Below are positions 51,520 through 63,462 of a stretch of DNA of 64,000 nucleotides, in pieces. The translations under genes and the position numbers were made by a program. The notes below the pieces were generated by a model, which saw only the letters and a program-made list of their open reading frames with translations, was not told the origin of the DNA and ran no database searches. Every line of letters begins with the position of its first letter. Position 1 is the stretch's first letter. Origin of the DNA: Rhynchopus sp. YZ270_cl-10 (taxonomy: Eukaryota > Euglenozoa > Diplonemea > Diplonemida > Diplonemidae); NCBI GenBank assembly GCA_964035575.1, contig OZ037926.1, positions 1,116,001 through 1,180,000 of the forward strand. The letters run 5' to 3'.

Positions 51520-52260
51520 AGCACCAGCCGGATAATGCAACCTGGAACCACTCTGTAACTGACCCCCGAGAACCCTATCAACCACACCAGCCGGATAACG
51601 CAACCTAGAACCCGCAAACCCGCGCACCCGCAAACCCGCAAACCCGCACAACCACCAGCCAGATAACGTAACCTAGAACCAGAAAACGCAACCTAGAACC
51701 AGCAGGTTCCCGCGCACCCGCACCCACCAGCTGGCTTATCGACCACACCAGCCAGATAACGTTGCCCGAACCCCGCACACCCGCACAACCACACCAGCCG
51801 GATACCGCTGCCCGAACCCCGCGCACCCGCACCACCACACCAGCCGGATAACGCAACCTAGAACCCGCAAACCCGCGCACCCGCAAACCCGCAAACCCGC
51901 ACAACCACCAGCCAGATAACGTAACCTAGAACCAGAAAACGCAACCTAGAACCAGCAAGTTCCCGCGCACCCGCACCCACCAGCCGGCTTATCGACCACA
52001 CCAGCCAGATAACGCTGCCCGAACCCCGCGCACCCGCACAACCACACCAGCCGGATAACACAACCTAGAACCCGCAAACCCGCGCACCCGCAAACCCGCA
52101 AACCCGCACAACCACCAGCCAGATAACGTAACCTAGAACCAGCAGGTTCCCGCGCACCCGCACCCACCAGCCAGCTTATCGACCACACCAGCCGGATAAC
52201 ATTGCCCGAACCCCGCGCACCCGCACAACCACACCAGCCAGATTACACAACATAGAACGC
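51520..52260. repeat. Compound CAGCCAGATAACG satellite, second block
   Basis: Same modules as at 49556-50060, including CCAGCCGGATAACG and AGAACCAGCAGGTTCCCGCG. The long word GAACCCGCAAACCCGCGCAC recurs repeatedly. Confidence 0.85.
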
Positions 52261-52329
52261 GCAAATACTCGCAAATATCAGTTATACAGTGCACGAACCA
52301 GCTAAGTTACTGAACCCCGGGAAGACTGG

Positions 52330-52820
52330 ATCCGGTGCACAGGGTGCCTTTTTGACAAAAATCCGGTGCACAGGGGGCGCCTAAGTGAAAAATCGGTGCA
52401 CAGGGGGCGTATCCTCGGAAAATCCGGTGCACAGGGGGCGCCCAAAAACTGTGCACAGGGGGCGTCTTTGAACGGTGCACAGGGGGCGCCTAAAATCCGG
52501 TGCACAGGGGGCGCCCCAAAAACGGTGCACAGGGGGCGTGTCAAAACGGTGCACAGGGGGCGCCCGGCTATTAAATCACGGGTAAAACGCCCCCTGTGCA
52601 CCGGATTTTTGGGCGCCCCCTGTGCACCGTTTTGGGGTGCGCCCCCTGTGCACCGGACGTGCCCCCTGTGCACCGGAGTGGCCACAGGGGGCGGCTTTTT
52701 TTGGTTCCCGAAACCCTCCCGAAACCTCCCGGAACTGGTTTTGGATATGGTGCACAGGGGGCATTTCACCCCTGAAAAAGGGTGCACAGGGGGCTTTTCG
52801 GGGGTCCCGAAATAGGGTGC
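52330..52820. repeat. GTGCACAGGGGGC palindromic block 2
   Basis: Direct GGTGCACAGGGGGCG copies (about 52335-52565) face inverted CGCCCCCTGTGCACCG copies (about 52588-52675), centred near 52575. More direct copies follow. Nearly the same arrangement as 55295-55820 and a variant of block 1. Confidence 0.85.
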
Positions 52821-52920
52821 ACAGGGGTTCATTTTTTTTTAAAGGGGTTCATTTTTTTTTAAAGGGGTTCATTTTTTTTTAAAGGGGTTCATTTTTTTTT
52901 AAAGGGGTTCATTTTTTTTT

Positions 52921-53890
52921 AGGGGTTCATTTTTTTTTACACAAAAAACTATGTTAAGACGAAATCCTACCGATGTGCCTACATGGGGCGTCCCCCGTTA
53001 GTAGTGCGCCAGATGAGGGGCATGAAGCGAAAAGCGGCTAAAGGTGCAGGCCTGTGTTGCAGCACAGGTCTGGAGAGTTGAGGCAACTCGCCTGCTGAGC
53101 GTGAGAGGAATCAAGGCAGAGGTTCGCTGTCCAAGTAAAACCTACCCTGGTCATCCTCTGCCTGTTTTGTTTTCTGTCGTGATTGTTTGTGTTTGTGGGC
53201 GGGATCAGATGGGTGGAGGGTGTTTGCTTTTTGTTTAGCTTGGAGAAGGGCCACTCTCGCACACTCCTTGTTATCTATCATCTAGTTTCATTTTTTCATG
53301 CATCCCCAAAGTATGTAGACAGAGAGTCAAGACCACCTTGGCCAAAAGGGTTTTTTCACCACACTTTTCTTTTGCTTCCATTCGTGGAAGCGTTTGCTTT
53401 TCTTCTGTTCCTGGCCTGACGTGTGTTCAACAGGTGTGCTATTTTTACTGAGTGGAATCCATTTTTCTTTTTCCAGGTGAGGCACTAAAACAAGACATCC
53501 TGCAGACAACGAAACAATGGGCACGTGTGTTTTTTATTCTCCCTTCCCTTCTTTTAAGTAAGGAGGATTAGGTCTTCTTTTTTTCCTTTTTTTGCCCCAT
53601 AAGTGTGACGCCTGTGTATTCAAATTGATTAAAAAGAATAAAAAACAAACACACGATGCAGTTTCTTGTTTTGTTTAGGAGGAAGTGGCCACTTACTTTA
53701 CTTTACCGCCCACCTTTTATACTAAAACTTGAAACACCGACCTTTTTTGGTCATCATTTTTTCATTTCCTTTTTCCTTTTCCATTTTCCTGTTCATTTTA
53801 TTGTCTTTATTGTTTACTCCATTCTTCCTTTTTCCTTTCTTCTATTCTCACATACAAAAAAAGACCAAGTACATAAAAGAGAAAAAAAAA
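52921..53890 (+). repeat. 970-bp duplicated segment, copy 2
   Basis: Second copy of 45021-45990, same orientation, apparently identical. It is truncated at the poly-A run and joined to a GTGCACAGGGGGCGC repeat instead of continuing into the transposase gene. So this is the leader without the gene. Confidence 0.85.
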
Positions 53891-53959
53891 GTGCACAGGG
53901 GGCGCAAAAGTATGCCCCATATGACTTTTACAGGTATTTTGGGTCCCATACACAGTTTT

Positions 53960-54335
53960 CACAGCACACACAGTCATCACAGTATACACAGTTTTCACAG
54001 TATACACAGTATACACAGTATACACAGTATAAAAACCTTCTCTCAGTAGGGAAGCATGGTACACATGAAAACACCTAAGTGCCCAGCACACCAAAAGACA
54101 AAACAGTTGACACAAGCCAGATATTTATTTCGGGTTTGCAGGTTTGCAGATAACTCAACCAGTTAAGTAACCCCCGAGAACCCTATTTTTTTTCTTTTCT
54201 GTACTTGGTCTATTTTTTTATGAGAATAGAAAGGAAAAAGGAAAAAATGGAGAAGATAATAAAGACAATAAAATGAACAGGAAAATGGAAATGGAAAAAA
54301 GGATGACCAAAAAAGGTCGGGTTTAGAATAAAAGG
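53960..54335. repeat. Short 9-bp array and macrosatellite unit (2)
   Basis: A short CAGTATACA array with interspersed CACAGTTTTCACAG is followed by the CTTCTCTCAGTAGGGAAGCA block. Then comes the reverse-complement transposon-leader fragment (about 54180-54335), as at 51166-51480. Confidence 0.8.
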
Positions 54336-54339
54336 CCTG

Positions 54340-55215
54340 GAACCAGATAATGTGCCCAAACCCCACACACCCACACAACCACACCAGTCGGATAACGCAA
54401 CCTAGAACCCGCAAACCCGCACAACCACCAGCCAGATAACATAACCTAGAACCAGAAAACGCAACCTAGAACCAGCTAGGTCCCGCGCACCCGCACCCAC
54501 CAGCCAGCTTAGTAACCACACGAACCGGATAACGTTGCCCGAACCCCGCGCACCCGCACAATCACACCAGCCAGATAACGCAACCTAGAACCAGCTGGGT
54601 CCCGCGCACCCGCACCCACCAGCCAGCTTAGTGACCACACCAACCAGAAAACGCAACCTAGAACCAGCTGGGTCCCGCGCACCCGCACCCACCAGCCAGC
54701 TTAGTGACCACACCAACCAGATAACGCAACCTAGAACCCGCAAACCCGCGCACCCGCAAACCCGCAAACCCGCACAACCACCAGCCAGATAACGTAACCT
54801 AGAACCAGAAAACGCAACCTAGAACCAGCTGGGTCCCGCGCACCCGCACCCACCAGCCGGCTATCGACCACACCAGCCAGATAACGTTGCCCGAACCCCG
54901 CGCACCCGCACAACCACACCAGCCGGATAACGCAACCTAGAACCCGCAAACCCGCGCACCCGCAAACCCGCAAACCCGCACAACCACCAGCCAGATAACG
55001 TAACCTAGAACCAGATAACGCAACCTAGAACCAGCAGGTTCCCGCACACCCGCACCCACCAGCCAGCTTATTGACCACACCAGCCAGATAACGCAACCTA
55101 GAACCAGCTAGGTCCCGCGCACCCGCACCCACCAGCCAGCTTATCGACCACACGAGCCGGATAACGTTGCCCGAACCCCGCGCACCCGCACAATCACACC
55201 AGCCAGATTACACAA
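54340..55215. repeat. Compound CAGCCAGATAACG satellite, third block
   Basis: Same modules as the 49.6 and 51.5 kb blocks, with more copies of AGAACCAGCTGGGTCCCGCG and CAGCTTAGTGACCACACC. Confidence 0.85.
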
Positions 55216-55294
55216 CATAGCAAGCGCAAATACTTGCAAATACGAGTTATACAGTGCGAGAAACAGCTAAGTTACTGAACCCTGAGCAGACTGG

Positions 55295-56147
55295 ATCCGG
55301 TGCACAGGGTGCGTTTTTGAGAAATATCCGGTGCACAGGGGGCGCCTAAGTCAAAAATCGGTGCACAGGGGGCGTATCCTCGGAAAATCCGGTGCACAGG
55401 GGGCGCCCAAAAACGGTGCACAGGGGGCGTGTCATAACGGTGCACAGGGGGCGCCTAGAATCCGGTGCACAGGGGGCGCCCCAAAAACGGTGCACAGGGG
55501 GCGTGTCAAAACGGTGCACAGGGGGCGCCCGGCTATTAAATCACGGGTAAAACGCCCCCTGTGCACCGGATTTTTGGGCGCCCCCTGTGCACCGTTTTGG
55601 GGTGCGCCCCCTGTGCACCGGACGTGCCCCCTGTGCACCGGAGTGGCCTGCACCGGTATCTAAGGTGCACAGGGGGCGGCTTTTTTTGGTTCCCGAAACC
55701 CTCCCGAAACCTCCCGGAAGTGGTTTTGGATATGGTGCACAGGGGGCATTTCACCCCTGAAAAAGGGTGCACAGGGGGCTTTTCCGGGGTCCTGAAATAG
55801 GGTGCACAGGGGGCGCAAAAGTATGCCCCATATGACTTTTACAGGTATTTTGGGTCCCGTACACAGTTTTCACAGCACACACAGAAAAACACAGAAAAAC
55901 ACAGAAAAACACAGAAAAACACAGTATACACAGTATACACAGTATACACAGTATACACAGTATACACAGTATACACAGTATACACAGTATACACAGTATA
56001 CACAGTATACACAGTATACACAGTATACACAGTATACACAGTATACACAGTATACACAGTATACACAGTATACACAGTATACACAGTATACACAGTATAC
56101 ACAGTATACACAGTATACACAGTATACACAGTATACACAGTATACAC
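55295..56147. repeat. GTGCACAGGGGGC palindromic block 3 and 10/9-bp arrays
   Basis: Direct copies to about 55540 face inverted copies (55553-55650) about a centre near 55540. Direct copies follow to 55820, then ATGACTTTTACAGG, four CACAGAAAAA units and about 25 CAGTATACA units. Closely parallels block 2 up to 55820, then block 1. Confidence 0.85.
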
Positions 56148-56162
56148 AAACCCGCAAACCCG

Positions 56163-56470
56163 CAAAAAAAACAGCAGGAGCGGCAGCTACAACAGCTTCC
56201 TCATCAGTGGCAGGAGCCCCCTTCCCCCCCTTTTTTACCCCAAAAAGAGGCCTCTTGAGCCCAACAACCCAAGCAGCTGCAGCTTTGATAGCAGCAACAA
56301 AAACGTGTGTGGAGGCAACAAAGTAAAGAACTGTTGTCATAACAACCCACACCCCCCTTCCCCCCATGATATCCCCAAAAAGAGGCAATGTATGCCCAAC
56401 CACATCAGTGGCTGCAACTGTGATAGCAGCAAAAACGAAATCTTCGGAGTCCTGGGTGGGGTCCCAGTAT
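56163..56470. other. Unassigned coding-like tract
   Basis: Between the satellite and the triplet-like repeat. On the minus strand about 90 codons ending near 56163 spell a hydrophobic Ala/Val-rich sequence (GVWVVMTTVLYFVASTHVFV), possibly a membrane segment. On the plus strand only a low-complexity frame continues. I cannot assign a gene. Confidence 0.3.
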
Positions 56471-57830
56471 CACCCCTGGTGTGCAGCAGCAGCAGTTCCA
56501 AAGGCCTTTACAGCAGCAGTTCCAACAGCAGGCTCTACAGCTTTTTCACCAGCAGTTCCAAAGGCTTCTGCAGCAGCGGTTCCAACAGCAGGTCCAACAG
56601 CAGGCACAACAGCAGTTTAAACAGCAGTTCCAACGGCTTCTGCAGCAGCAAGAGCGTTTCCAAAAGCAGTTCCAGCAGCAGTTCCAGCAGCAGTTCCAAC
56701 AGCAGGCACAACAGCAGTTTCAACTGCAGTTCCAAAGACTTCTGCAGCAGCAGCTCCAACAGCAGGTCCAACAGCAGGCACAACAGCAGTTTCAACAGCA
56801 GTTCCAATGGCTTCTGCGGCAGCAGCTCCAACGGCGGGTCCAGCAGCGTCTCCAACAGCAGTTCCAGCAGCAGTTCCAACAGCAGGCACAACAGCAGTGT
56901 AAACAGCAGTTCCAATGGCTTCTGCAGCAGCAGTTCCAACAGCGTTTCCAAAAGCAGTTCCAGCAGCAGTTCCAACAGCAGGCACAACAGCAGTGTAAAC
57001 AGCAGTTCCAATGGCTTCTGCAGCAGCAGTTCCAACAGCGTTTCCAAAAGCAGTTCCAGCAACAGGCACAACAGCAGTTTCATCAGCAGTTCCAAGGACT
57101 TCTGCGGCAGCAGCTCTAACGGCAGGTCCAACAGCAGTTCCAACAGCAGGCTTAACAGCAGTTTTAACAGCAGTTCCAAAGACTTCTGCAGCAGCGGTTC
57201 CAACAGCAGGTCCAACAGCGTCTCCAAAAGCAGTTCCAGCAGCAGTTCCAACAGCAGGCACAACAGCAGTTTCAACTGCAGTTCCAAAGACTTCGGCAGC
57301 AGCAGCTCCAACAGCAGGTCCAACAGCAGGCTTAGCAGCAGTTTCAACAGCAGTTCCAAAGACTTCTGCAGCAGCGTTTCCAACAGCCGTTCCAGCAGCA
57401 GTTCCAGCAGCAGTTCCAACAGCAGGCACAACAGCAGTTTAAACAGCAGTTCCAATGGCTTCTGCAGCAGCAGTTCCAACAGCGTTTCCAAAAGCAGTTC
57501 CAGCAACAGGCACAACAGCAGGCACAACAGCAGTTTCATCAGCAGTTCCAAGGACTTCTGCGGCAGCAGCTCTAACGGCAGGTCCAACAGCAGTTCCAAC
57601 AGCAGGCTTAACAGCAGTTTTAACAGCAGTTCCAAAGACTTCTGCAGCAGCGGTTCCAACAGCAGGTCCAACAGCGTCTCCAAAAGCAGTTCCAGCAGCA
57701 GTTCCAACAGCAGGCACAACAGCAGTTTCAACTGCAGTTCCATAGACTTCTGCAGCAGCAGTTCCAACAGCAGGTCCAACAGCAGCACCAACATCAACAG
57801 CAGACGCAGCAACAACAACTTAGGGGGTGG
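56470..57830. repeat. Gln/Ser/Ala-coding compound repeat, open in many frames
   Basis: About 1.35 kb of GCAGCAGTTCCAACAGCAGG-type units of mixed lengths with variants. It lacks stops in several frames on both strands: forward SSNSRHNSS, QQFQQQAQQQ and AVPTAGTTAV; reverse Leu-rich LLLELLL and Ala/Gly-rich VGTAAGTAFGNAV. The reverse Ala/Gly frame is the most protein-like, with a recurring motif of about 30 residues (AAAEAIGTAV.TAVVPAVG). It is fused in frame to the LINE ORF downstream, which may be accidental. Confidence 0.6.
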
Positions 57831-57840
57831 TGAGCGAGGT

Positions 57841-60800
57841 ATGCTGGTGTTCGGGGTCAGCCTTGAGGGGCGAGAAGGACAGAGTGGCTGTGTGATGATG
57901 CGGGTGTGGCAAAAGGGGTGTGTACAGATAGAGTTTTGGTTCGACTGGTGGTGCAACCTCTGGGAGGTCTTCACCTCCTTGCGTCAACCTGACCCCTGCT
58001 GGGTAGTCGAGGCACCTGAGTGGGGAGTGTTTGTGTCGTTCGCGGTCCTGGATCTGTGGAAGGACAGACGCGCCCCTACCCTCAGTCATCTCATTTTGTG
58101 GCTAGTGGGCAGGAGGACCAGGAGGACGCGACGAGGACACCGGTCCTTGAACTGGACCAAGTCACAGGCGGGCAGGCTCCGTCGGCGCAAGGCGCCCTGC
58201 AATCGTCCGCCCTCTCCGGCAGCGCACCCAGTTTTCCGCAGGATCAGGGTCGCCGATGCGTTGAGAGGTGCTTTGCAGTGTGTGGCCATCTGGGTTCTGG
58301 TTTTTGTGGGGTCTGAGCTTGGGAGGTCAGCGCCACATGTTTTGGGTTGCGCGCTTTTTCGGGACGCGGAGGTGCTGGGGGTGGGTGTGCTGCGGGGACT
58401 GTGCCGCGTTCGGAGAGGATGGCGGTGGCTGGAAGGGGCGAGCGAGCGAGTGCGCCGATGGACCGGAGGGATCCGAGTGGCTGCCAGCTTGGTGAGGGCC
58501 AGTGTGATGGGGGTGGGTCAGTTGTCGGTGTGTGCAGCCGAGTGGGTGTGGGTTGCATGGTCCGCAGGTGGTTGTTTGGCGGGTTTTGTGGCACTGGTCG
58601 GCGTCGCGCGCCCACTTGGCTGGGTTCTTCTCTTGGAGGTGCGCCGTGTGGCAGCACGCAGGTGGACTCGTAGGATCGGGATGGCATTTGGCATGCTGGT
58701 GGTGTCCCTACTGGTCTTGCTGTCGCTGTTGTGGCGAGCGGTGACGCCCTGGGACCTGCGCCCTGCCCCTGCGGATCCGGAGCACCCGATCAGCTTGTCC
58801 CCGTTTGCGTTGACCGGTGGGTGCGCAAACGTGAACGCTCCTGCGTATACAGAGCAAGCGGTGTCTGTGGACGCGACTCTGGCGAAGTTTGGAGCTAAAC
58901 GCATCCCCAACGTGTCCACAAATGATTGTGGTTATGTGGCACTACACCTCTGGGACCACGACACGCAGCCGGACGTGAGGGCAATGCGCAAGCAGCTGTA
59001 TGACACAGCAGTGGAGGTGTCGAACCGCCTGGTGCAGGTGCTGGGGTCGCAGGAGGCCATGACGGAGTTTGCCAATGGTGTGACCGGCGAGGCCCACCTC
59101 AACCACTTGGGGCTTCAGCTCACCGCGACAGCATCCCGCATCAACATCGTGGTGGTGCAGGCGTCGGAAGAGAACCCCCTCGTGCGCATCACCCCTGGTA
59201 GCAAAAGAGTCGCCAAGTCGTACGCGGAGAGCTTCCAAGCGAAACTTCCCACGGTCGTCATCGCTCTCTGTGACTCTCACTTTGAGGCAGTGGAGCTTGT
59301 CCCGGAGGTGGGGAAGACCAAGGAGGGGATGGCAGAGAAGATGAGGAAGGAGGCTCGGCAGGCAGTGCTGGACACAGCGCATTTGGATGGCATCATCCCC
59401 ACCAACACCACCACCACCGCCCCCCTGGCTACCAAGCTGGGGCACATCAATGCGGATCGGGTGTTCTGCCCCTTTGATGGATGCAGAGCGGGAATTTTGT
59501 CTTCGAGTGATGCGGTCGGGGGCCTGTCTCGTAAGGGCTTGCTGCAGCACATGCGTCGCCACCAGGCGGATGGAGCGTACATCCCCGACGAGCTGTTGGG
59601 CCACTTGGGCATGTCGCGCTGTGCGAACGATCAGTGCGACATGCTATTGCCGCAGAGCAAGGAGGTCTGCAACACCTGTACGGTGCACTTTGGCGAAGAA
59701 GGCTTCACCGCTCCGTCTCCCTCCAGTCGAGGAATGCTGACAGATCAGGATGACCTCCCCTCCTTTGAAGTCATGGGGACCACCAGGATCCAGCTGAAGG
59801 GCGGGTGCCCAGACAAACACCTGCAGCTGTACAGCGAGCTCTTCCTGAGGGTCCTCATGGACATCCTGGAGTACCAGGACGAGGTGGCCTGGAAGCGCCT
59901 TGCACTGTTCTTCACAGTGTTGCACCGGACACGGACAGAGCGAGGGGGCAAGGACCAGGAGCGACGTTTGACGAGCACCTGGGGGAAGGACTTGGAGGCT
60001 TGGAAGGCTGGCCAGTATGTCGCCCTGTGGGAGCAAACGGTAGAGGAGCGGAAGCCAAGGCCCTCTGGGTGGTCGGATGAAGACACTGACGAAGGGAGAC
60101 GGAAGCGCACCATAGCCAAAGCGAGAGCAGGACTCCCGAGCCAGGCCATGTCATGCGCTACCAGCGACGGCCTCGCCCCACAGACACCGGCGACGCTGGA
60201 AAAGCTTCAGACGAAGCACCCAGCCGCAGCTGATGCCAAGGCCCTGGAGCAGGCGGATTGGCCACAGCCTCAGGAGGTCCCACCGGTGACAGTGGTGGAG
60301 GTGATGAAGGCCCTGCGGAGCATGCCGAAGTCATCGGCGGCGGGTCCCTCGAACGTGACGGGCGCGCACCTTCGTACACTTTGCCTACAGAGGCGGGCTA
60401 AGGGAACTTTGGCAGCGCTGGCCGCAGTGTTGACGTCTTTGGCACGAGGAAATGCTCCAGTGGAGGTGGCTGAGTTCTTCGCCGGCGCTAACTTGGTGGC
60501 TCTCCGGAAGCCTGCAAAGGGGCCGGGCCTGGAGGAGGACGTGCGTCCGATTGCGGTTGGGGACACTCTCCGCAGACTGGTGGGAAAGATTCTGTCGGCG
60601 CGAGTGCGGGTGCCTGCTAGGACGCTTCTTCTTCGAGGGAACCAGGTGGGGGTGGCAACGGCAAGGGGGGCGGCAGTGGCGACTGATGTTATCTCGCAGT
60701 ACGCCGGGCGCAACCGCGGAAAAGGTAAAGTCATTTTGAAAATTGACTACCGTAACGCGTTCAACTGCGTAGACCGCCTGTCGATGCTAAGAGCGGTCGA

Positions 60801-63249
60801 CGCCAACCTCCCCGAGCTGGCCCCATGGGTGCGATGGTGTTACCTGGAGCACTCTAGCCTGTTCTATGGTGGGGATACCATAAAGTCTCAGCGCGGAGCT
60901 CAACAAGGAGATCCCTTGGGCCCGCTTCTCTTCTCCCTGACCATACACCAGATGGCGCTAGAGCTGAAGGGGCACCCAGGCCTGGATGGGACTTTGTGGT
61001 ACCTCGATGACGGCTCTCTGAGGGGGTCCCCTAAGGCGGTTTTCGAGGCGTACCAGGTTCTGTGCACTCGTAGCTCCGAACTGGGGTTGGAGGTGAACGC
61101 GAACAAGTGTGAGCTCATCTCCACTGGTGGCGTCTCCAAGGAGGATCTCGAGGCCGTGGGGTTCACGTTGAACGAGGGTGGACAGGACGCCATGGGTGAA
61201 GGCGGGTTTCGGCTGTTGGATGTGGATGGGTTCGATTTCTTGGGCATCCCCATTGGGTCTGCGGCTTTCTGCGAGGAGTACATGGCCCGGAAGGTGGACG
61301 ATTCCCGCCGCAACCTGGAAGCCCTTGTGGACCTCGGGGACTCCCAGGCAGCCTTCTACGTACTGAGATACTGCGAAGGCTACTGCCGCATGGTGTTCTA
61401 CATGCGGGGGATCCCACAGTGCGCGGAGTACCTGACGGCTTTTGACGACCTGATTGACAGGTGCCTGGCTGCGCTTCTGCATGACCCGGATGGGGCGCTG
61501 CCGGAGTTGGCAAGGGCGCAGGCGGCGCTTCCTGTGGCGCTTGGGGGGCTGGGTATCCGTCGCACAGTGGACCATCGGACGGCTGCGTCCCTCGCCTCTC
61601 AGTCAGGGAACCTGCAACTGTCGCAGGCCTTGGACCCTGCGTTCACCTGGGATGAGGAGAGATGGAACAGCGCGGCTGAGGAGTACAACTCCAGGGTACC
61701 GGTGGCGTTTCACGTGGACAGGGCTCAGCCGAAGAAGATCCTGGAGCAGCAGAGTCTGTCGTCTGCGGTGATTGACGCCCAGGCAGACAAGTTGATGCAA
61801 CAGCTCTGCATGCGAGACCGAGCACGGATGAAGTCCCTTCTCCTGCCGCTTTCTGGGACGTACCTCACGGCGACACCCTCAGCAAGGAACCAGATGTCTT
61901 CAGCGGACTTTGCGGTTGTGACCCGTTTCCGACTAGGGGTGGCCATCCATGCGGAGGGAACGACTTGCTCGGCATGTCAGGGGGGGCAGAAAAGGGTTGT
62001 CATGGACTCCTTTGGCGACCACACCTTTGGCTGCCCCTACGCCAAACACCGCGTCGCCCGCCACAACGCCTTGCGGGATTCGGTGTACAGAGCGGCTCAA
62101 GGGGCGGGCTTGGACCCTGCTTTGGAGGAGACCGTGAGAGTGGATTTGGAGTCGAAGAAGCGGCCAGGCGACGTCTACCTCCCAGTAGGAGTGGCGGAAA
62201 ATGGACCTCGTTGTTTGGACATCACCCACGTGTGCCCCACCTTGCCTTCCTACAGAACAGGGGCCTCGAAGTTTGTGGGCTGGTCGGCGAAGAACCAGGG
62301 CCAGGTCAAACGGGAGAAGCACGAGCGGGATTTGAACAAGATCAACACCAAGTTCTCCCCTATTGTGTTTGAAGCCTTCGGGGGTGCAGGCGACGAGGCG
62401 AACCTCTTGATTGCGCAGCTTGGAGGCCTGACGACGGGACAGACGTCGCACCTGACAGGGTCGGCAGAGTTGCGCATCCGGGAGAGCATTGCGGTGGCGT
62501 ACCAGAAAAAGGTCGCATCTTCCTTTCTGGAGCGGGGTGCTATGTGTGTAGGGATTGCCACCCTGAAGCGGGAGCCGTGTGTGGAGGTAGATGTGGCACC
62601 GTCTGCAGAGGACATGGACCGGTTTGGACGCCGCAGTGCAGGGGCCGTGGAACCTCTCTGTGATGATGCGAACCCTGACGACGATATGAGTCGTCCTGCT
62701 CCAGACCGGTCGGAGGAGCAGCAGGGGAAGCGCAAGAGGGACGTGAAGCCGGACCACGTGGAGCCACCGAGGAAGCGGACCGGGAGGTTCGATTCGGCTA
62801 CCGTGATTCCGGAAGGGCCGGGTCTCGATGTGGTGCGTGAGTGGGAGTTTTTGCGTGAGTGCCCGGCAGCGCAGAGGCCTCGGGCGACGGAACAGGCGGC
62901 CAAGCTGGGAGCCTCGAAGGTGACTTGGTCGTTTGTGGCGGGGGACTGTGCTTTTGAGGCTTTGCTCTTCGCCACTGGGCGCACGGATTTGTCGGTGGAG
63001 GGTCTGCGCCAGGCGGCAGTGAAGAAGGTCCAGGGCCGCGCTGATCTGTCGAGTGCGGCTGTCCCTAATTTTGGGGTCTGGCAGCGGCTGATGACGAGTG
63101 GGGACAGAGGAGACGAGCGTACGTGGGCGGATGCCATTGCAGTGGCAGGGGAGAGAGGGGGTGGAAATACCCAGAGGGGGGCATTATGTATGGAAAATGA
63201 TCGAAGCGGTTTGCAATATTCCGTTTCCAATAAGCAAAGGATAGAATGA
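57841..63249 (+). mobile_element. LINE (non-LTR) ORF: OTU, zinc finger, RT, RLE, partial second OTU
   Basis: The frame is open from 56305; ATG at 57841 is the first after the triplet repeat (1802 aa), but the true start is uncertain. OTU-like protease at about 350-485 (STNDCGYVAL, then CDSHFEAVEL); C2H2/Cys finger at about 540-615; reverse transcriptase at about 780-1150 with KIDYRNAFN (motif A), GAQQGDPLGPLLFS and YLDDG (motif C, about 1053). A CCHC-like cluster (about 1375-1405, CSACQGG..GDHTFGCPYAKHRVARHN) leads to RPGDVYL..CLDIT, the restriction-like endonuclease (RLE). A second OTU-like start (VAGDCAFEALLFATG, about 1700) is cut off before its histidine. The RT core is uninterrupted, so the element may be young. 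RLE elements of the R2/CRE/NeSL type are usually target-site specific. No 3' tail or poly-A found. Confidence 0.8.
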
Positions 63250-63462
63250 TGAAACTGACTGGCCAAATGAAAGGATCATCTGTCCCGCATCACTGCTGCG
63301 CAAGAAGAAAGTTCCTCCGAAGAAACGTGCTGTATCTGCTGTCCCGCTTTCTTCTCCCAGATTTTGGATCAAGGAAACTTCGCAGTGCTTGACCGGCCCG
63401 GCGAAGTTCGTCGTGCTGTCGCTTATGGCGAAGCTGGACAAGGACGACAGCAAGAAGCACAG
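63250..63462 (+). pseudogene. Coding-like 3' fragment, probably frameshifted LINE tail
   Basis: A second frame stays open across this GC-rich 200 bp (WPNERIICPASLLRKKKVPP, then FWIKETSQCLTGPAKFVVLS) until the terminal array. It begins about where the LINE ORF ends. A third frame upstream reads HYVWKMIEAVCNIPFPI. This may be the rest of the second OTU region after frameshifts. I recognise no domain in it. Confidence 0.35.
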
